Position numbers and translations under genes: made by a program. Below the pieces are notes generated by a model. The model saw only the letters and a program-made list of their open reading frames with translations. It made no database searches and was not told the DNA's origin. Below, one piece after another: positions 14,727-22,978 of a stretch of 48,515 nucleotides of DNA. Position 1 is the first letter of the stretch. The number at the start of each line of letters is the position of its first letter. The stretch is from Thioalkalicoccus limnaeus (GTDB taxonomy: Bacteria > Pseudomonadota > Gammaproteobacteria > Chromatiales > Chromatiaceae). Location of the stretch: NCBI RefSeq assembly GCF_041197575.1, contig NZ_JBDKXB010000026.1, forward strand, positions 1 to 48,515, read 5' to 3'.

Positions 14727-17105
14727 TCATGACTCGCGCGCGCCGGCTCGGAGCACCGCTCGCCCGGGCTTGGTCGCGCGGCGGCGCAAGAGGCGCCGCA
14801 GCCGTGTTTGTAAGGCCCCCGGCGCGATCGGCTTGACCAGCAGGCCGACGGCGCCGGCATCGGTGCAGGCCGCCCGCCACGACTCGGTCGTTCGATCGCC
14901 CATGATCAGGATCGGGGTTTGCTGGCTGGTCAAGGTATCGCGTATCGCCTTGATGCTATCACAGGTGGCGCTCGGCGACAGGAGGGCCGCGAGCAGGATC
15001 AGCGAGCAATCGCCGTCGTCGCGCAGGGTCTCGATGGCCTCGTCGGTGTCGGGTGCGGTCTGTAAGCGCAGCCCCAAATCCTCGAGCGCGGCCGTCACGG
15101 CCACCAGATTGTCGACATCCCGCTCGACGACCAGGACCCAGCGCGCCTCGAGGTCCGCGTCGCGCGCATCCGCGGTTTGCTCCTCGCCGTCCGGTTGCTC
15201 GGGTGCCGCGGGCTCGTCCGGCGGGGGCGGCGTCCGCGCGCCTTCCAGGTCCAGCTCGCGCGGCAGGTCGAGGGTGAACGAGGCCCCTTCGCCGGCGGCA
15301 CTGCGCACCCGAATGCGGCCGCCGAGCAGGTGGGCCAGTTCGCGACTGATCGACAACCCGAGCCCAGTGCCTCCGTAGCGTCGACGCGTCGAACCGTCGG
15401 CCTGCTGAAAGGCCTCGAAGATGATCTCCTGCTTGCTCGGCGGGATGCCGATGCCGGTATCGGAGACCCGAATCGCGATCGGCCGGTCACGGTCCTCGCT
15501 CGTCTCGATGGCGACCACGACCTCGCCGCGGTCGGTGAACTTGGCCGCGTTCGACAGGAAGTTCTTCAGGATCTGGCGGAGCTTGTCGCGGTCGCTGAAG
15601 ACCCAAGCAGGGCCTAGATCGCCTGGCTCGAAGCGCAGGGCGAGGTCCTTTGCGGCGAACTGCGGCGCCACGAGCACGAGCAGTTCCTCGACCAGCGCCC
15701 CGAGCTCGATCCAATCGGCCTCGATGCGGACCCGGCCGGCTTCGATCAGCGAGATGTCGAGGATGCTGTCGATCATCGCGCGCAGATCGCAACCGGCCTC
15801 GTGGATGACCTGGGCTTGGCGTTGCTGTTCCGGGTCGAGACCGGACTGGCGGTCGGCGAGGAGCTTCGAGAGCAACAGGATCGAATTCAGCGGTGTACGC
15901 AGCTCGTGGCTGATGTTCGCGAGGAATTCGCTCTTGTAGCGATACGAGCGTTCGATCTCGCGCGTGTAGGTGCGAGCGGCGCGCAGGTGCTCGGCGTGAG
16001 TGCCGGCCAGTGCCGTCAGCTGTTCGCCGAGCTGCCGGATCTCGCGCGGACCCCGCCAGTCGAAGCGCAATGGCTCGCCGTCGCGGAGGATGCGCCCGAT
16101 CCCGCCGGTCAGTTCGTGACCGAACCGCTCGGCTCGGGCCGCGATCCACCGGGCCAGGATCATGACGACGCCGACCAGGACCAGCACGATGCTGAGGACG
16201 CGCAGGATCATTTCGTCGCGGAAGCGATCGATCGGCGAGGGGTCGACCGGGCGTCCGACCCACAGCGGGGTGGCATCCTCGGTCAGGAACATCGGCACCC
16301 AGAGCCATGGCGGTCCCTGGTCGCCGCGCCACAAGGCCAGCTTGCCCGCGGCGAAGATCTCGGCCAGGCCGGGGAAGTCATCGAAGGCCGCTGGGCGGTC
16401 GCGCGGCGGTTGGCCCGGCCGCAGGTAGCTGCCGTCCTGATTGACCCACCAAGTGTCGCGATAATATTGCGCAAGGCCGCCGACGTCGATCCGCAGGACG
16501 ACGACACCGATCGGCGGCTGGGTCGGGTCGGTGCCGACGCCAGCGCCGATCGGGCTGATCAGGTCCAGATTCAGCAGTTGGCGCGGGTCCTCGGCCCCGG
16601 CGCGCGGATCGATGCGGATCCGGCTGACGAGGACGCTGCCCGGTTGTACGCGCAAGCCGGCCTCGATGAAGCGGTCGTCGGGGGCCGATGGGGGGTGGGG
16701 TGTCGGGCGCCACTGTTGACTGAGCATGTCCCGGGCGAGCCAAAAGCGGTCCCGGCCTTCATCGGTCAGGAACAGGAGGTGCACGACGTCGTGCTGATCG
16801 GCCAGGATCTGGTTGATCCAGGCCGTATAGCGCGCACGCGAGAGGTCGATATCCTCGTCGTCACCGGCGATGCCGAGGATCAGCCCGGGCTCCGGCAGTT
16901 TCGCCAACAGGCGGATCATCTCGTGGCGGCTGGCCAGGTGCTGGTCGAGATCACGGAAGTCGGCGCGCAGATTCTCCAGGTAGGCCTTCTGATAGAAAAG
17001 TGTCGTGCGGTCGAGGATCAGCGGCAGGTTGAACAGGAGCGCGAACAGCAGCGGCGTGAGGCCGAAGACGAGCAGGAAGACGAGGATCAGCTGGCGCAGG
17101 CTCAC
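14727..17105 (-). CDS. Membrane hybrid histidine kinase with degenerate receiver
   Basis: A 792-residue sensor kinase. TM1 at 5-28, a periplasmic Cache-like sensor at about 30-298 (VVVLRIDVGGLAQYY), TM2 at 300-320, a HAMP-like linker, HisKA with H400 in FLANISHELRTPL, then HATPase with the N box ILKNFLSNAAKFT, DTGIGI and GGTGLGLSIS. An acidic proline-rich linker leads to a C-terminal receiver (about 665-775) whose phosphoacceptor strand reads SLILLAALLSPSAT: the aspartate is absent, while the lysine in LLVKPI remains. So this receiver cannot be phosphorylated normally. Starts with GTG (17103-17105), overlapping the bcp stop by four bases; coupling with a peroxiredoxin suggests a redox or stress input. 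Confidence 0.9.
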   Translation of the reverse strand: MSLRQLILVFLLVFGLTPLLFALLFNLPLILDRTTLFYQKAYLENLRADFRDLDQHLASRHEMIRLLAKLPEPGLILGIAGDDEDIDLSRARYTAWINQILADQHDVVHLLFLTDEGRDRFWLARDMLSQQWRPTPHPPSAPDDRFIEAGLRVQPGSVLVSRIRIDPRAGAEDPRQLLNLDLISPIGAGVGTDPTQPPIGVVVLRIDVGGLAQYYRDTWWVNQDGSYLRPGQPPRDRPAAFDDFPGLAEIFAAGKLALWRGDQGPPWLWVPMFLTEDATPLWVGRPVDPSPIDRFRDEMILRVLSIVLVLVGVVMILARWIAARAERFGHELTGGIGRILRDGEPLRFDWRGPREIRQLGEQLTALAGTHAEHLRAARTYTREIERSYRYKSEFLANISHELRTPLNSILLLSKLLADRQSGLDPEQQRQAQVIHEAGCDLRAMIDSILDISLIEAGRVRIEADWIELGALVEELLVLVAPQFAAKDLALRFEPGDLGPAWVFSDRDKLRQILKNFLSNAAKFTDRGEVVVAIETSEDRDRPIAIRVSDTGIGIPPSKQEIIFEAFQQADGSTRRRYGGTGLGLSISRELAHLLGGRIRVRSAAGEGASFTLDLPRELDLEGARTPPPPDEPAAPEQPDGEEQTADARDADLEARWVLVVERDVDNLVAVTAALEDLGLRLQTAPDTDEAIETLRDDGDCSLILLAALLSPSATCDSIKAIRDTLTSQQTPILIMGDRTTESWRAACTDAGAVGLLVKPIAPGALQTRLRRLLRRRATKPGRAVLRAGARES

Positions 17106-17599
17106 GTCGCGGCCGATGATATCGCCGCATCGGGTGGCAGAGCTCGCACCAGATCGAGCACCTGACCCGCGTGGCCACGTGGCTTGACGTCGTACAGCGC
17201 GTGACGGATCCGCCCGTCCGGGGTGATGATGAAGGTCGAGCGAAGGATCCCCATCCGCCGGTCACCATGGGCTTCCTTGACGCGCCAGACACCGTAAGCC
17301 TCGCAGACCTCGCCGTCGAGGTCGGCCAGCAGCCGCACGCTGATCCCGTGTTTGTCGCGAAAGGCGCCGTGGCTGACGCAGCTGTCACGGCTGATACCGA
17401 GGATCTCGGTTCCCAGCGCCTCGTAGTCGGGATGCAGGTCCGTGAATTCGAGGGCCTCGAGGGTGCAGCCGGGCGTATCATCGCGCGGGTAGAAGTAGAG
17501 CACGACCCGCCGTTGGCCCAGAAAACGTGACAAGTCCACACGTTCCAGGTCGGCGTCGAGCAGGGAAAACAGCGGGGCCTGATCGCCTGTCTGCAGCAT
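17102..17599 (-). CDS. bcp: Thioredoxin-dependent peroxiredoxin of the Bcp/PrxQ type
   Basis: A 165-residue peroxidase reducing H2O2 and organic hydroperoxides. The peroxidatic cysteine is C45 in PRDDTPGCTLEA, with FYPRDDTPG as in PrxQ/Bcp, and the later SRDS.VSHGAFRDKHG and FIITPDGRI motifs fit. The usual nearby resolving cysteine (five residues later) is a leucine, L50. Other cysteines are C74 (SRDSCVSH) and C97 (GEVCEAYG), so an alternative resolving residue or 1-Cys chemistry is likely. The stop codon overlaps the hybrid kinase GTG. It lies 85 bases after xerC on the same strand. Confidence 0.93.
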   Translation of the reverse strand: MLQTGDQAPLFSLLDADLERVDLSRFLGQRRVVLYFYPRDDTPGCTLEALEFTDLHPDYEALGTEILGISRDSCVSHGAFRDKHGISVRLLADLDGEVCEAYGVWRVKEAHGDRRMGILRSTFIITPDGRIRHALYDVKPRGHAGQVLDLVRALPPDAAISSAAT

Positions 17600-17684
17600 G
17601 GTCGCTCCGATCGTCTGATGTCATGCTCGCGGCACTGTATGGACCTGACCCGGGCGCGTCAACCGCGGCGAGCGTGGCTTTGCA

Positions 17685-18593
17685 TCAGGGCTTTTTCTTC
17701 GCGCGCGGGTGGGTTTGATCGTAGACCTGGGCCAAATGCTGGAAGTCCATGTGCGTATAGATTTGCGTCGTTGCGATATCGGCATGGCCGAGCAACTCCT
17801 GGACCCCGCGCAAGTCGCCGGACGATTCGAGCAGATGGGTCGCAAACGAATGGCGCAGCAGATGGGGGTGGAGATCGCGGCCGGCGCCCCGGGTTCGCCC
17901 CCAGCGGGCGAGTCGCTGTTCGACGGTGCGGCGGTGGATGCGGCCACCGCGGCGGCTGACGAACAGCGCGGTTTCGCCGGGGTCGGCGAGCGTACCGCGT
18001 ATCAGCAGCCATTGACGCAACGCATCGCGCGCCTTGGCGCCGACTGGCACGCGGCGCGTTCGTGAGCCTTTGCCGATGACGGTGACCAGCCCATCGACCA
18101 AATCGAGGTCGGTGAGATCGACGGCCACGAGCTCGGCCAGCCGCAACCCCGAGGAGTAGAAGAGCTCGACGATCGCGGTGTCCCGGGTCGCCAGGGGGCC
18201 GTCATCGCTGTCGTCGTCGAGCAGCGCGCCAAGCTGGTCGGCATCGAGCGTCGCGGGCAGCCGCCGCACGGTCTTCGGGGCGCGCACGCCGACCGCCGGG
18301 TTGCGGCCGATGAGCCGTTCGCGCAGCAGGAACCGAAACAGGCTACGCAACGCCGACAACTCGCGTTGCAGGGTCTTGCCGCCAGCACCGCGGCGGTGGC
18401 GCCACGCGACGTACCGGCGGACCGCCAGGTCATCGAGATCGGACCAGCGCTCGATTCCCTGATCTTGGCACCAGGACTGAATGCGGCACAGGTCGCGCCG
18501 GTAACTGGCGACCGTCAGCGGCGAGGCGCGGCGCTCGTGTGCGAGATGCGCAAGGAACGGCTCGAATGAATCGGGCGCGCCCGCGTCAGGCAT
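17685..18593 (-). CDS. xerC: Site-specific tyrosine recombinase XerC
   Basis: A 302-residue recombinase that, with XerD and FtsK, resolves chromosome dimers at dif. The N-terminal SAM-like core-binding domain covers about residues 8-95 and the catalytic domain about 115-295. Catalytic residues: R151 (SSGLRLAE), K175 (GKGSRTRR), H244 and R247 (HPHLLRHSFATH), H270 (LLGHADI) and the nucleophile Y279 (TTQIYTH). The start MPDAGAPDSF (ATG 18591-18593) overlaps the DUF484 stop by eight bases; the longer frame upstream is the DUF484 gene read out of frame. Ends KKKP, typical. Confidence 0.96.
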   Translation of the reverse strand: MPDAGAPDSFEPFLAHLAHERRASPLTVASYRRDLCRIQSWCQDQGIERWSDLDDLAVRRYVAWRHRRGAGGKTLQRELSALRSLFRFLLRERLIGRNPAVGVRAPKTVRRLPATLDADQLGALLDDDSDDGPLATRDTAIVELFYSSGLRLAELVAVDLTDLDLVDGLVTVIGKGSRTRRVPVGAKARDALRQWLLIRGTLADPGETALFVSRRGGRIHRRTVEQRLARWGRTRGAGRDLHPHLLRHSFATHLLESSGDLRGVQELLGHADIATTQIYTHMDFQHLAQVYDQTHPRAKKKP

Positions 18594-19266
18594 GGGCCAG
18601 GGCCAGGAGCCGTTGACTGACGATTTGGCCGACTCGATCGAGCAGGTCCGTGGCGCGGTCCGCTCGGAAACGCTCCGGATTGCCGCTGCCGATTGCCAGT
18701 ACACCGAAGTGCGGTTCGGCATGAATCGGGATCAAGGCGGCACACGCGAGGGTGTCCCCTCGATCGGCGAACAGCACCTGATTCTTGTCGGCATCGAGCG
18801 GCCCGCACAGCGCGTGAGGTCGGTCGACGAATTCGAGGAAGGACTGGGTCAGCGGGTCCTGCTGGGCCAGATCCGGATCGAGTGGGAACAGCTTCAAGGC
18901 CACCGCATCGGCGCGAAACGCGCTCCGCAAATCCTCGTCGAGGACGGCTCGGACCCGGTCGATGTCGCGTGCTGCGATCAGCCGCAAGGTCAGTGTGTGC
19001 AGCCGGTCCGAGACTTCCTCGTAGTCATGCGCGCGCGCGATCAGATGTGCCAGACGACGCTGCTCGCGCTCGAGGCGTTCGCGCAGGACCGCGACCTGGT
19101 GTTCGATCAGCGACACCGCCGCACCTGTTGGATGCGGGATCCGCAGGTGCAAGACCAGTTCTGGCCGTTCGAGGAAGAACTCCGGGTGTCCGCTCAGATA
19201 GGTGGCGACCGCCTCGGCGTCGAGTGGCCGGCTGGTGCTGCTTCGCGTCGCTCGCCCGCGGCTCAT
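18586..19266 (-). CDS. DUF484 family protein (GAF-like)
   Basis: A 226-residue protein of the DUF484 family, standing between dapF and xerC as it does across gammaproteobacteria. It has the family N-terminus AEAVATYLSGHPEFFLERPELV, a helical middle (LREREREQRRL-like) and a GAF-type C-terminal half ending GVLAIGSGNPERFRADRATDLLDRVGQIV. The function is not known. The start at MSRGRATRSS (ATG 19264-19266) overlaps the dapF stop by four bases, and its own stop overlaps xerC, so the three genes form one coupled operon. Confidence 0.92.
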   Translation of the reverse strand: MSRGRATRSSTSRPLDAEAVATYLSGHPEFFLERPELVLHLRIPHPTGAAVSLIEHQVAVLRERLEREQRRLAHLIARAHDYEEVSDRLHTLTLRLIAARDIDRVRAVLDEDLRSAFRADAVALKLFPLDPDLAQQDPLTQSFLEFVDRPHALCGPLDADKNQVLFADRGDTLACAALIPIHAEPHFGVLAIGSGNPERFRADRATDLLDRVGQIVSQRLLALAHA

Positions 19267-20090
19267 GACGCGAGTTCGCCGTCGAAAACCCGGGTCGCCG
19301 GTCCGATCATCCCGATGGAGGTATCGCCGCCCGGCCATTCGATGGTCAGCTCGCCGCCGGGGAGCTCGATCTGCACCCGCTCGCCGAGCAGACCCCACTG
19401 GCGGCCGCAGACGACGGCGGCGCAGGCGCCGGACCCGCATGCGAGCGTCTCGCCGACGCCGCGCTCGAAGACGCGCAGCCGGGCGCGATCCGTGGCGAGC
19501 ACCTGCATGAAGCCGGCATTGACCCCCTCGGGGAAATCCTGATGTGCCACGATCAGCGGTCCGAGTCGTTCGATCGGGGCCCGATCGAGGTCATCGACGA
19601 GCGTCACCGCGTGAGGGTTGCCGAGCCCCACGACACCGATCGCCAGGTTTCCGGTGGCGAGACCGAGCACATACGCGTTGGCTCGCGCCTGGGCCAAGAA
19701 AGGGATCCGACGTGGGTCGAACTGGGGCCGGCCCATGTCGACGTGGACCCGACCATCGGCGAGCAGTGTCAATTCAATGACACCCGCCGCGGTGCCAACG
19801 CGGATCCGGTCTTTGTCGGTCAGCCCCTGGTCGCGGACGAAACGGGCGAAACAACGAGCGCCGTTGCCGCATTGTCCGACCTCGCCGCCATCGGCGTTGA
19901 AGATCCGATAGTGGAAATCCGTCCCCTGCGCGCGGGGCTGTTCGACGATCAGGACCTGGTCGCAGCCGATGCCGAAGTGGCGGTCAGCCAGCATCCGGAT
20001 CCACTCCGGTGAGGGTTCGAGCGTCTGGCGCAGGCCATCGAGCACGACGAAGTCATTGCCCAGGCCATGCATCTTGGTGAAGCGGATCAT
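19263..20090 (-). CDS. dapF: Diaminopimelate epimerase
   Basis: A 275-residue cofactor-independent epimerase converting LL- to meso-diaminopimelate for lysine and peptidoglycan synthesis. The two catalytic cysteines are C74 (GQCGNGARC) and C218 (ETLACGSGAC). The start MIRFTKMHGLGNDF is canonical, and FNADGGEVGQCGN and GLGNPHAV are conserved. First gene of dapF-DUF484-xerC. Length normal (about 274). Confidence 0.98.
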   Translation of the reverse strand: MIRFTKMHGLGNDFVVLDGLRQTLEPSPEWIRMLADRHFGIGCDQVLIVEQPRAQGTDFHYRIFNADGGEVGQCGNGARCFARFVRDQGLTDKDRIRVGTAAGVIELTLLADGRVHVDMGRPQFDPRRIPFLAQARANAYVLGLATGNLAIGVVGLGNPHAVTLVDDLDRAPIERLGPLIVAHQDFPEGVNAGFMQVLATDRARLRVFERGVGETLACGSGACAAVVCGRQWGLLGERVQIELPGGELTIEWPGGDTSIGMIGPATRVFDGELAS

Positions 20091-20209
20091 TGGGTCGGAC
20101 TGTCTATCGCGTCATCAGTTGGGTCACGGCCCGGGTGCCAGCCGTGCCGACGAAGGGCGTAGTAACCTAACGCCCGTTATCAAGAGTCAAGAGTAAGCAT
20201 TTGGCCTCT

Positions 20210-20851
20210 TTAATTCAATCTTCGGTGTTCGGCCGCCTCACTGGTTCGCCGATCGGGCTGCGGTAAGCGCCGGGCCAAGGCCGCCGTGTAGTGCGGCCCT
20301 TGTTTGAGCTTCTCGTAGTTGCCGAAGACCTCGAGCAGGTTGCGCTTCATGTACTGGCGCAGGCCATTGATGGTCACCAGGTACAGGCGCCCGTCGGGGC
20401 GCAGTCGAGTGTGGGCATCATGCAGCAGCAAGGCCAGCAGTTCCTTGCCAACCTTGGCGGGGACGTTGCTGACGATCAGGTCGAAGCGCCGCCGCGGCTC
20501 GATCTGATCGAAGCCGTTGCTGAGCTGGACCTCGATATGATTCAGGCCATTGCGTGCGGCATTGGCCCGCGCATACTCGACGGCAACGAAATCCTTGTCG
20601 ACCATCAGGACCCGGCCAGCCGGCGCCCCGACCGCGAGGGCCAGGCCCAGCGCACCGTAACCACACCCGAGATCCAGGCACTCGTCGTCGGGGCGCACGC
20701 TGATCCGCGCGAGCAGCAGCCGCGTGCCTTCGTCGATCTCGCGCGGTGAAAACAACCCCCAAGTGCTGTGTAAGGTCAGCACGCGGCCGCCGAGTTCGGC
20801 GGTGAACACGATGTCCCGGCGCAGCCGGGCCAGTTGGTCCTTGCTCAGCAT
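20210..20851 (-). CDS. Class I SAM-dependent methyltransferase (small MTS/RsmC-like fold)
   Basis: A 213-residue methyltransferase. The SAM-binding motif is DLGCGYGALGLAL (about 59-71), followed by the acidic residue in MVDKDFVAVEYARANAARN. The catalytic motif usually NPPF/NPPY in RNA or protein N-methyltransferases reads SNVPAKVGKE. The overall pattern (FSPREIDEGTRLLL, GLRQYMKRNL, GNYEKLKQG) is the MTS/RsmC-like class. The substrate cannot be deduced. It stands alone between dapF and the divergent hupK. Confidence 0.82.
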   Translation of the reverse strand: MLSKDQLARLRRDIVFTAELGGRVLTLHSTWGLFSPREIDEGTRLLLARISVRPDDECLDLGCGYGALGLALAVGAPAGRVLMVDKDFVAVEYARANAARNGLNHIEVQLSNGFDQIEPRRRFDLIVSNVPAKVGKELLALLLHDAHTRLRPDGRLYLVTINGLRQYMKRNLLEVFGNYEKLKQGPHYTAALARRLPQPDRRTSEAAEHRRLN

Positions 20852-21209
20852 GATCGCTCGTCGTTTCTCGTCAGGGACTGGCCGGCCGCGGGCATGGGCT
20901 CCACACGGTCGACGGGCCTTGGTTCACGGATTCGGCGTTCGCTCGTGGCGCTGTCGTACCCGTCGCACATGGGTTTTGCGGTAGGCGAGACGTGTCGATC
21001 GTGCCCGAGGGCAAGGCACCGCGACGAGTCATGGCGAGCTCGAAGGCGAGCAGCCGCGTCACCGCGCAACACCGCTATCGGGTGCGAGACTCGTGCATCG
21101 CGGCGGAAGATCCGTGGGAGACGATTATATCGTAGGGTCGGGCCATTGGGTTGGCCCTCCTGGCCAGAGGCTCACCGAACGATCGGGTTGGCCGAGGGGC
21201 ATCCCCGAT
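20852..21209. other. Gene-free divergent region before hupK
   Basis: No credible frame, hairpin or clear promoter seen. An in-frame upstream extension of hupK reaches 21093 but its translation is not protein-like. Confidence 0.5.
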
Positions 21210-22463
21210 GTGGGCCGGAGTCTGGGGCCGAAAACGTCGCATTTCACATCGTTTCCGACGCGCCGGATTCGGATAGACTCGGGCCTTGACGCGTTCTTCA
21301 CGGAGGCATGGGCGATTGACGGCGACGACCTGACCGGCTGGATCGAGGCGCGCATCTCGCGTGACGGCGACGGGGTTCGCGTGCGGTTGCGGTCGATGCG
21401 CCAGCCGTCATCGGTCGGGGCCTTCGTCGGTCGAGAGGCGGTCGAGATGGCGGCCCTCGTTCCGGCCTTGTTCCGACTCTGTGCTGCGGCGCAGGCGGCC
21501 GCTTGCGCCGCAGCGCTCGAACAGGCTCGGGGCCGATCCGCGCCTTCGTCGGAGCGCCGCGCCAGGGCGCGGCGGGTTGCGGCGGAGACGGTGCGAGAGC
21601 ACCTCTGGCGCATTCTGCTCGATTGGCCGCTGGCGCTTGGCGAAGCGCCGCAGGTCAGCGCGATGGCCGAGGTCATCGCGCTCCATGACCGCTGGCGGCA
21701 GGAGCCGGCGTCGCACCCGGTCGGGGCGCGATCGGCGGCCGAGGTGGCGCTCGGTCGGCACGTCGCCGAATGGGTGTTCGGTCGCGCACCGCGGGCCTGG
21801 GTCGCCGAGATCGGCGATCGCGCCGCGTTGACCTATTGGTCCGAGCACACCGGGACCCCGGCGGCGCGACTGTGCCGGGTCTTGTTGGCGACCGGCCGCG
21901 GGGGATTCGGACGCTGTGCGGTGCCGCCGCTGCCGGATTGCGCCGGCGGTGCGTTGGCCACTGTGTTGGGTGGCCCCGAGGCCGCCGCGTTCATCGCCGC
22001 ACCGACCTGGGCTGGCCGGCCGCATGAGACGAGTCCGCTGACGCGGCGGGCGGATCACCCGTTGATCCGCGACCTGGATCTGGCCTTCGGTAACGGCTTG
22101 GTGACCCGGTTGGCCGCGCAACTCGTCGAATTGGCCGACCTGATCGAGCCGGCCGCCAGCGATGTCGCCGGTCGCTTCGATGCCGTCAGCCCGGATTCGG
22201 CGATGGGTACCGGGATCGGCCTGGTGCCCGCGGCGCGCGGGTTGCTGGCCCATTGGGTGCGATTGGACGGTGATCGTATCGCCGACTATCGAATCCTGGC
22301 CCCGACGGACTGGAATGGCCACCCGGACGGGGTCCTCGCGAGCGGGTTAGCGGCCTTGATCGACGCCGCCGGCCCCTCCGCCGACGCCTGGGCACGGCTC
22401 TTCGTGGCGGCGGTCGACCCCTGCGTGGCTTGTGAGCTGGCATACGACGCAGCCGGCGACTGA
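21210..22463 (+). CDS. hupK: HupK-like [NiFe]-hydrogenase maturation factor
   Basis: A protein of about 417 residues related to the large subunit of [NiFe]-hydrogenases but shorter, as in HupK/HoxV, thought to be scaffolds for the Fe(CN)2CO group. The equivalent of the N-terminal RxCGxC motif reads ALFRLCAAAQAAAC; the equivalent of the C-terminal DPCxxCxxH reads DPCVACELA, so both cysteines survive but the histidine is lost. It precedes hypC-hypD-hypE. The start is uncertain: GTG 21210 has GAGGGG ten bases upstream and is used here. Homology proper seems to begin near 21315, where GGAGG (21302-21306) lies eight bases before an ATT codon. Confidence 0.72.
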   Translation: MGRSLGPKTSHFTSFPTRRIRIDSGLDAFFTEAWAIDGDDLTGWIEARISRDGDGVRVRLRSMRQPSSVGAFVGREAVEMAALVPALFRLCAAAQAAACAAALEQARGRSAPSSERRARARRVAAETVREHLWRILLDWPLALGEAPQVSAMAEVIALHDRWRQEPASHPVGARSAAEVALGRHVAEWVFGRAPRAWVAEIGDRAALTYWSEHTGTPAARLCRVLLATGRGGFGRCAVPPLPDCAGGALATVLGGPEAAAFIAAPTWAGRPHETSPLTRRADHPLIRDLDLAFGNGLVTRLAAQLVELADLIEPAASDVAGRFDAVSPDSAMGTGIGLVPAARGLLAHWVRLDGDRIADYRILAPTDWNGHPDGVLASGLAALIDAAGPSADAWARLFVAAVDPCVACELAYDAAGD

Positions 22464-22497
22464 CGGCCATCGGTTGCGCCCTGATATCGAGGGTTGC

Positions 22498-22606
22498 AAA
22501 AGTAATCGCAGACGGCTCGCTGCGACACGCTGCAAGGACATCCGTGTCAGCTCGACGGCGGGATCCCTCCCGCCGACGGTCGCCGCGAGCCGCCTCCGAT
22601 TACTTT
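22498..22606. repeat. Long imperfect palindrome (possible MITE/REP element)
   Basis: Arms 22499-22526 and 22579-22606 are 28 bases each and match at 25 positions when one is reverse-complemented (AAAGTAATCG...GCGAC). The 52-base centre has two nested hairpins: GACA-tccg-TGTC and GGCGGG-atccct-CCCGCC. GATATC lies outside each arm (near 22483 and 22617). It fills most of the 263-base gap between hupK and hypC. A transcript would fold into a cruciform-like structure; it could be a small mobile repeat or affect hypC expression. Confidence 0.8.
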
Positions 22607-22726
22607 CGGGACGATTGATATCTCGGTTGACGCGGCGCGTCCGGCCGAGGATCGTGCGGACCAGCATCCTGATCGTCGACAGGTTCGGCGCCCATGATTA
22701 AACTCTTGACTCGGAAACCAAAGCCC

Positions 22727-22978
22727 ATGTGTCTAGCCATTCCTGCTCAAATCATCGCCATCGAAGCCGACGGTCGCTCGGCCACCGTGGCCCTCGGTGG
22801 CATCCACAAGGCTGTCTCCCTGGCCCTGATCGAGGACGCGGTCGTCGGTGATTATGTCCTGCTCCATGTCGGCTATGCGCTGAGCAAGATCAGCGCCGAG
22901 GAGGCCGAACGGACCCTTGCGCTGATGGTCGAGGCCGGCTTGTTCGAAACCGCGCCGGCCGCGCCCGATGCACGATGA
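22727..22978 (+). CDS. hypC: Hydrogenase assembly chaperone HypC/HupF family
   Basis: An 83-residue chaperone. The start is fixed by function: the mature protein needs an N-terminal cysteine, and MCLAIPAQI begins at the ATG 22727. An in-frame ATG eleven codons earlier would bury it. VALGGIHKAVSLALIEDAVVGDYVLLHVGYALSKI is conserved. HypC works with HypD to carry the Fe(CN)2CO unit to the large subunit. It overlaps hypD by four bases (ATGA). Confidence 0.95.
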   Translation: MCLAIPAQIIAIEADGRSATVALGGIHKAVSLALIEDAVVGDYVLLHVGYALSKISAEEAERTLALMVEAGLFETAPAAPDAR

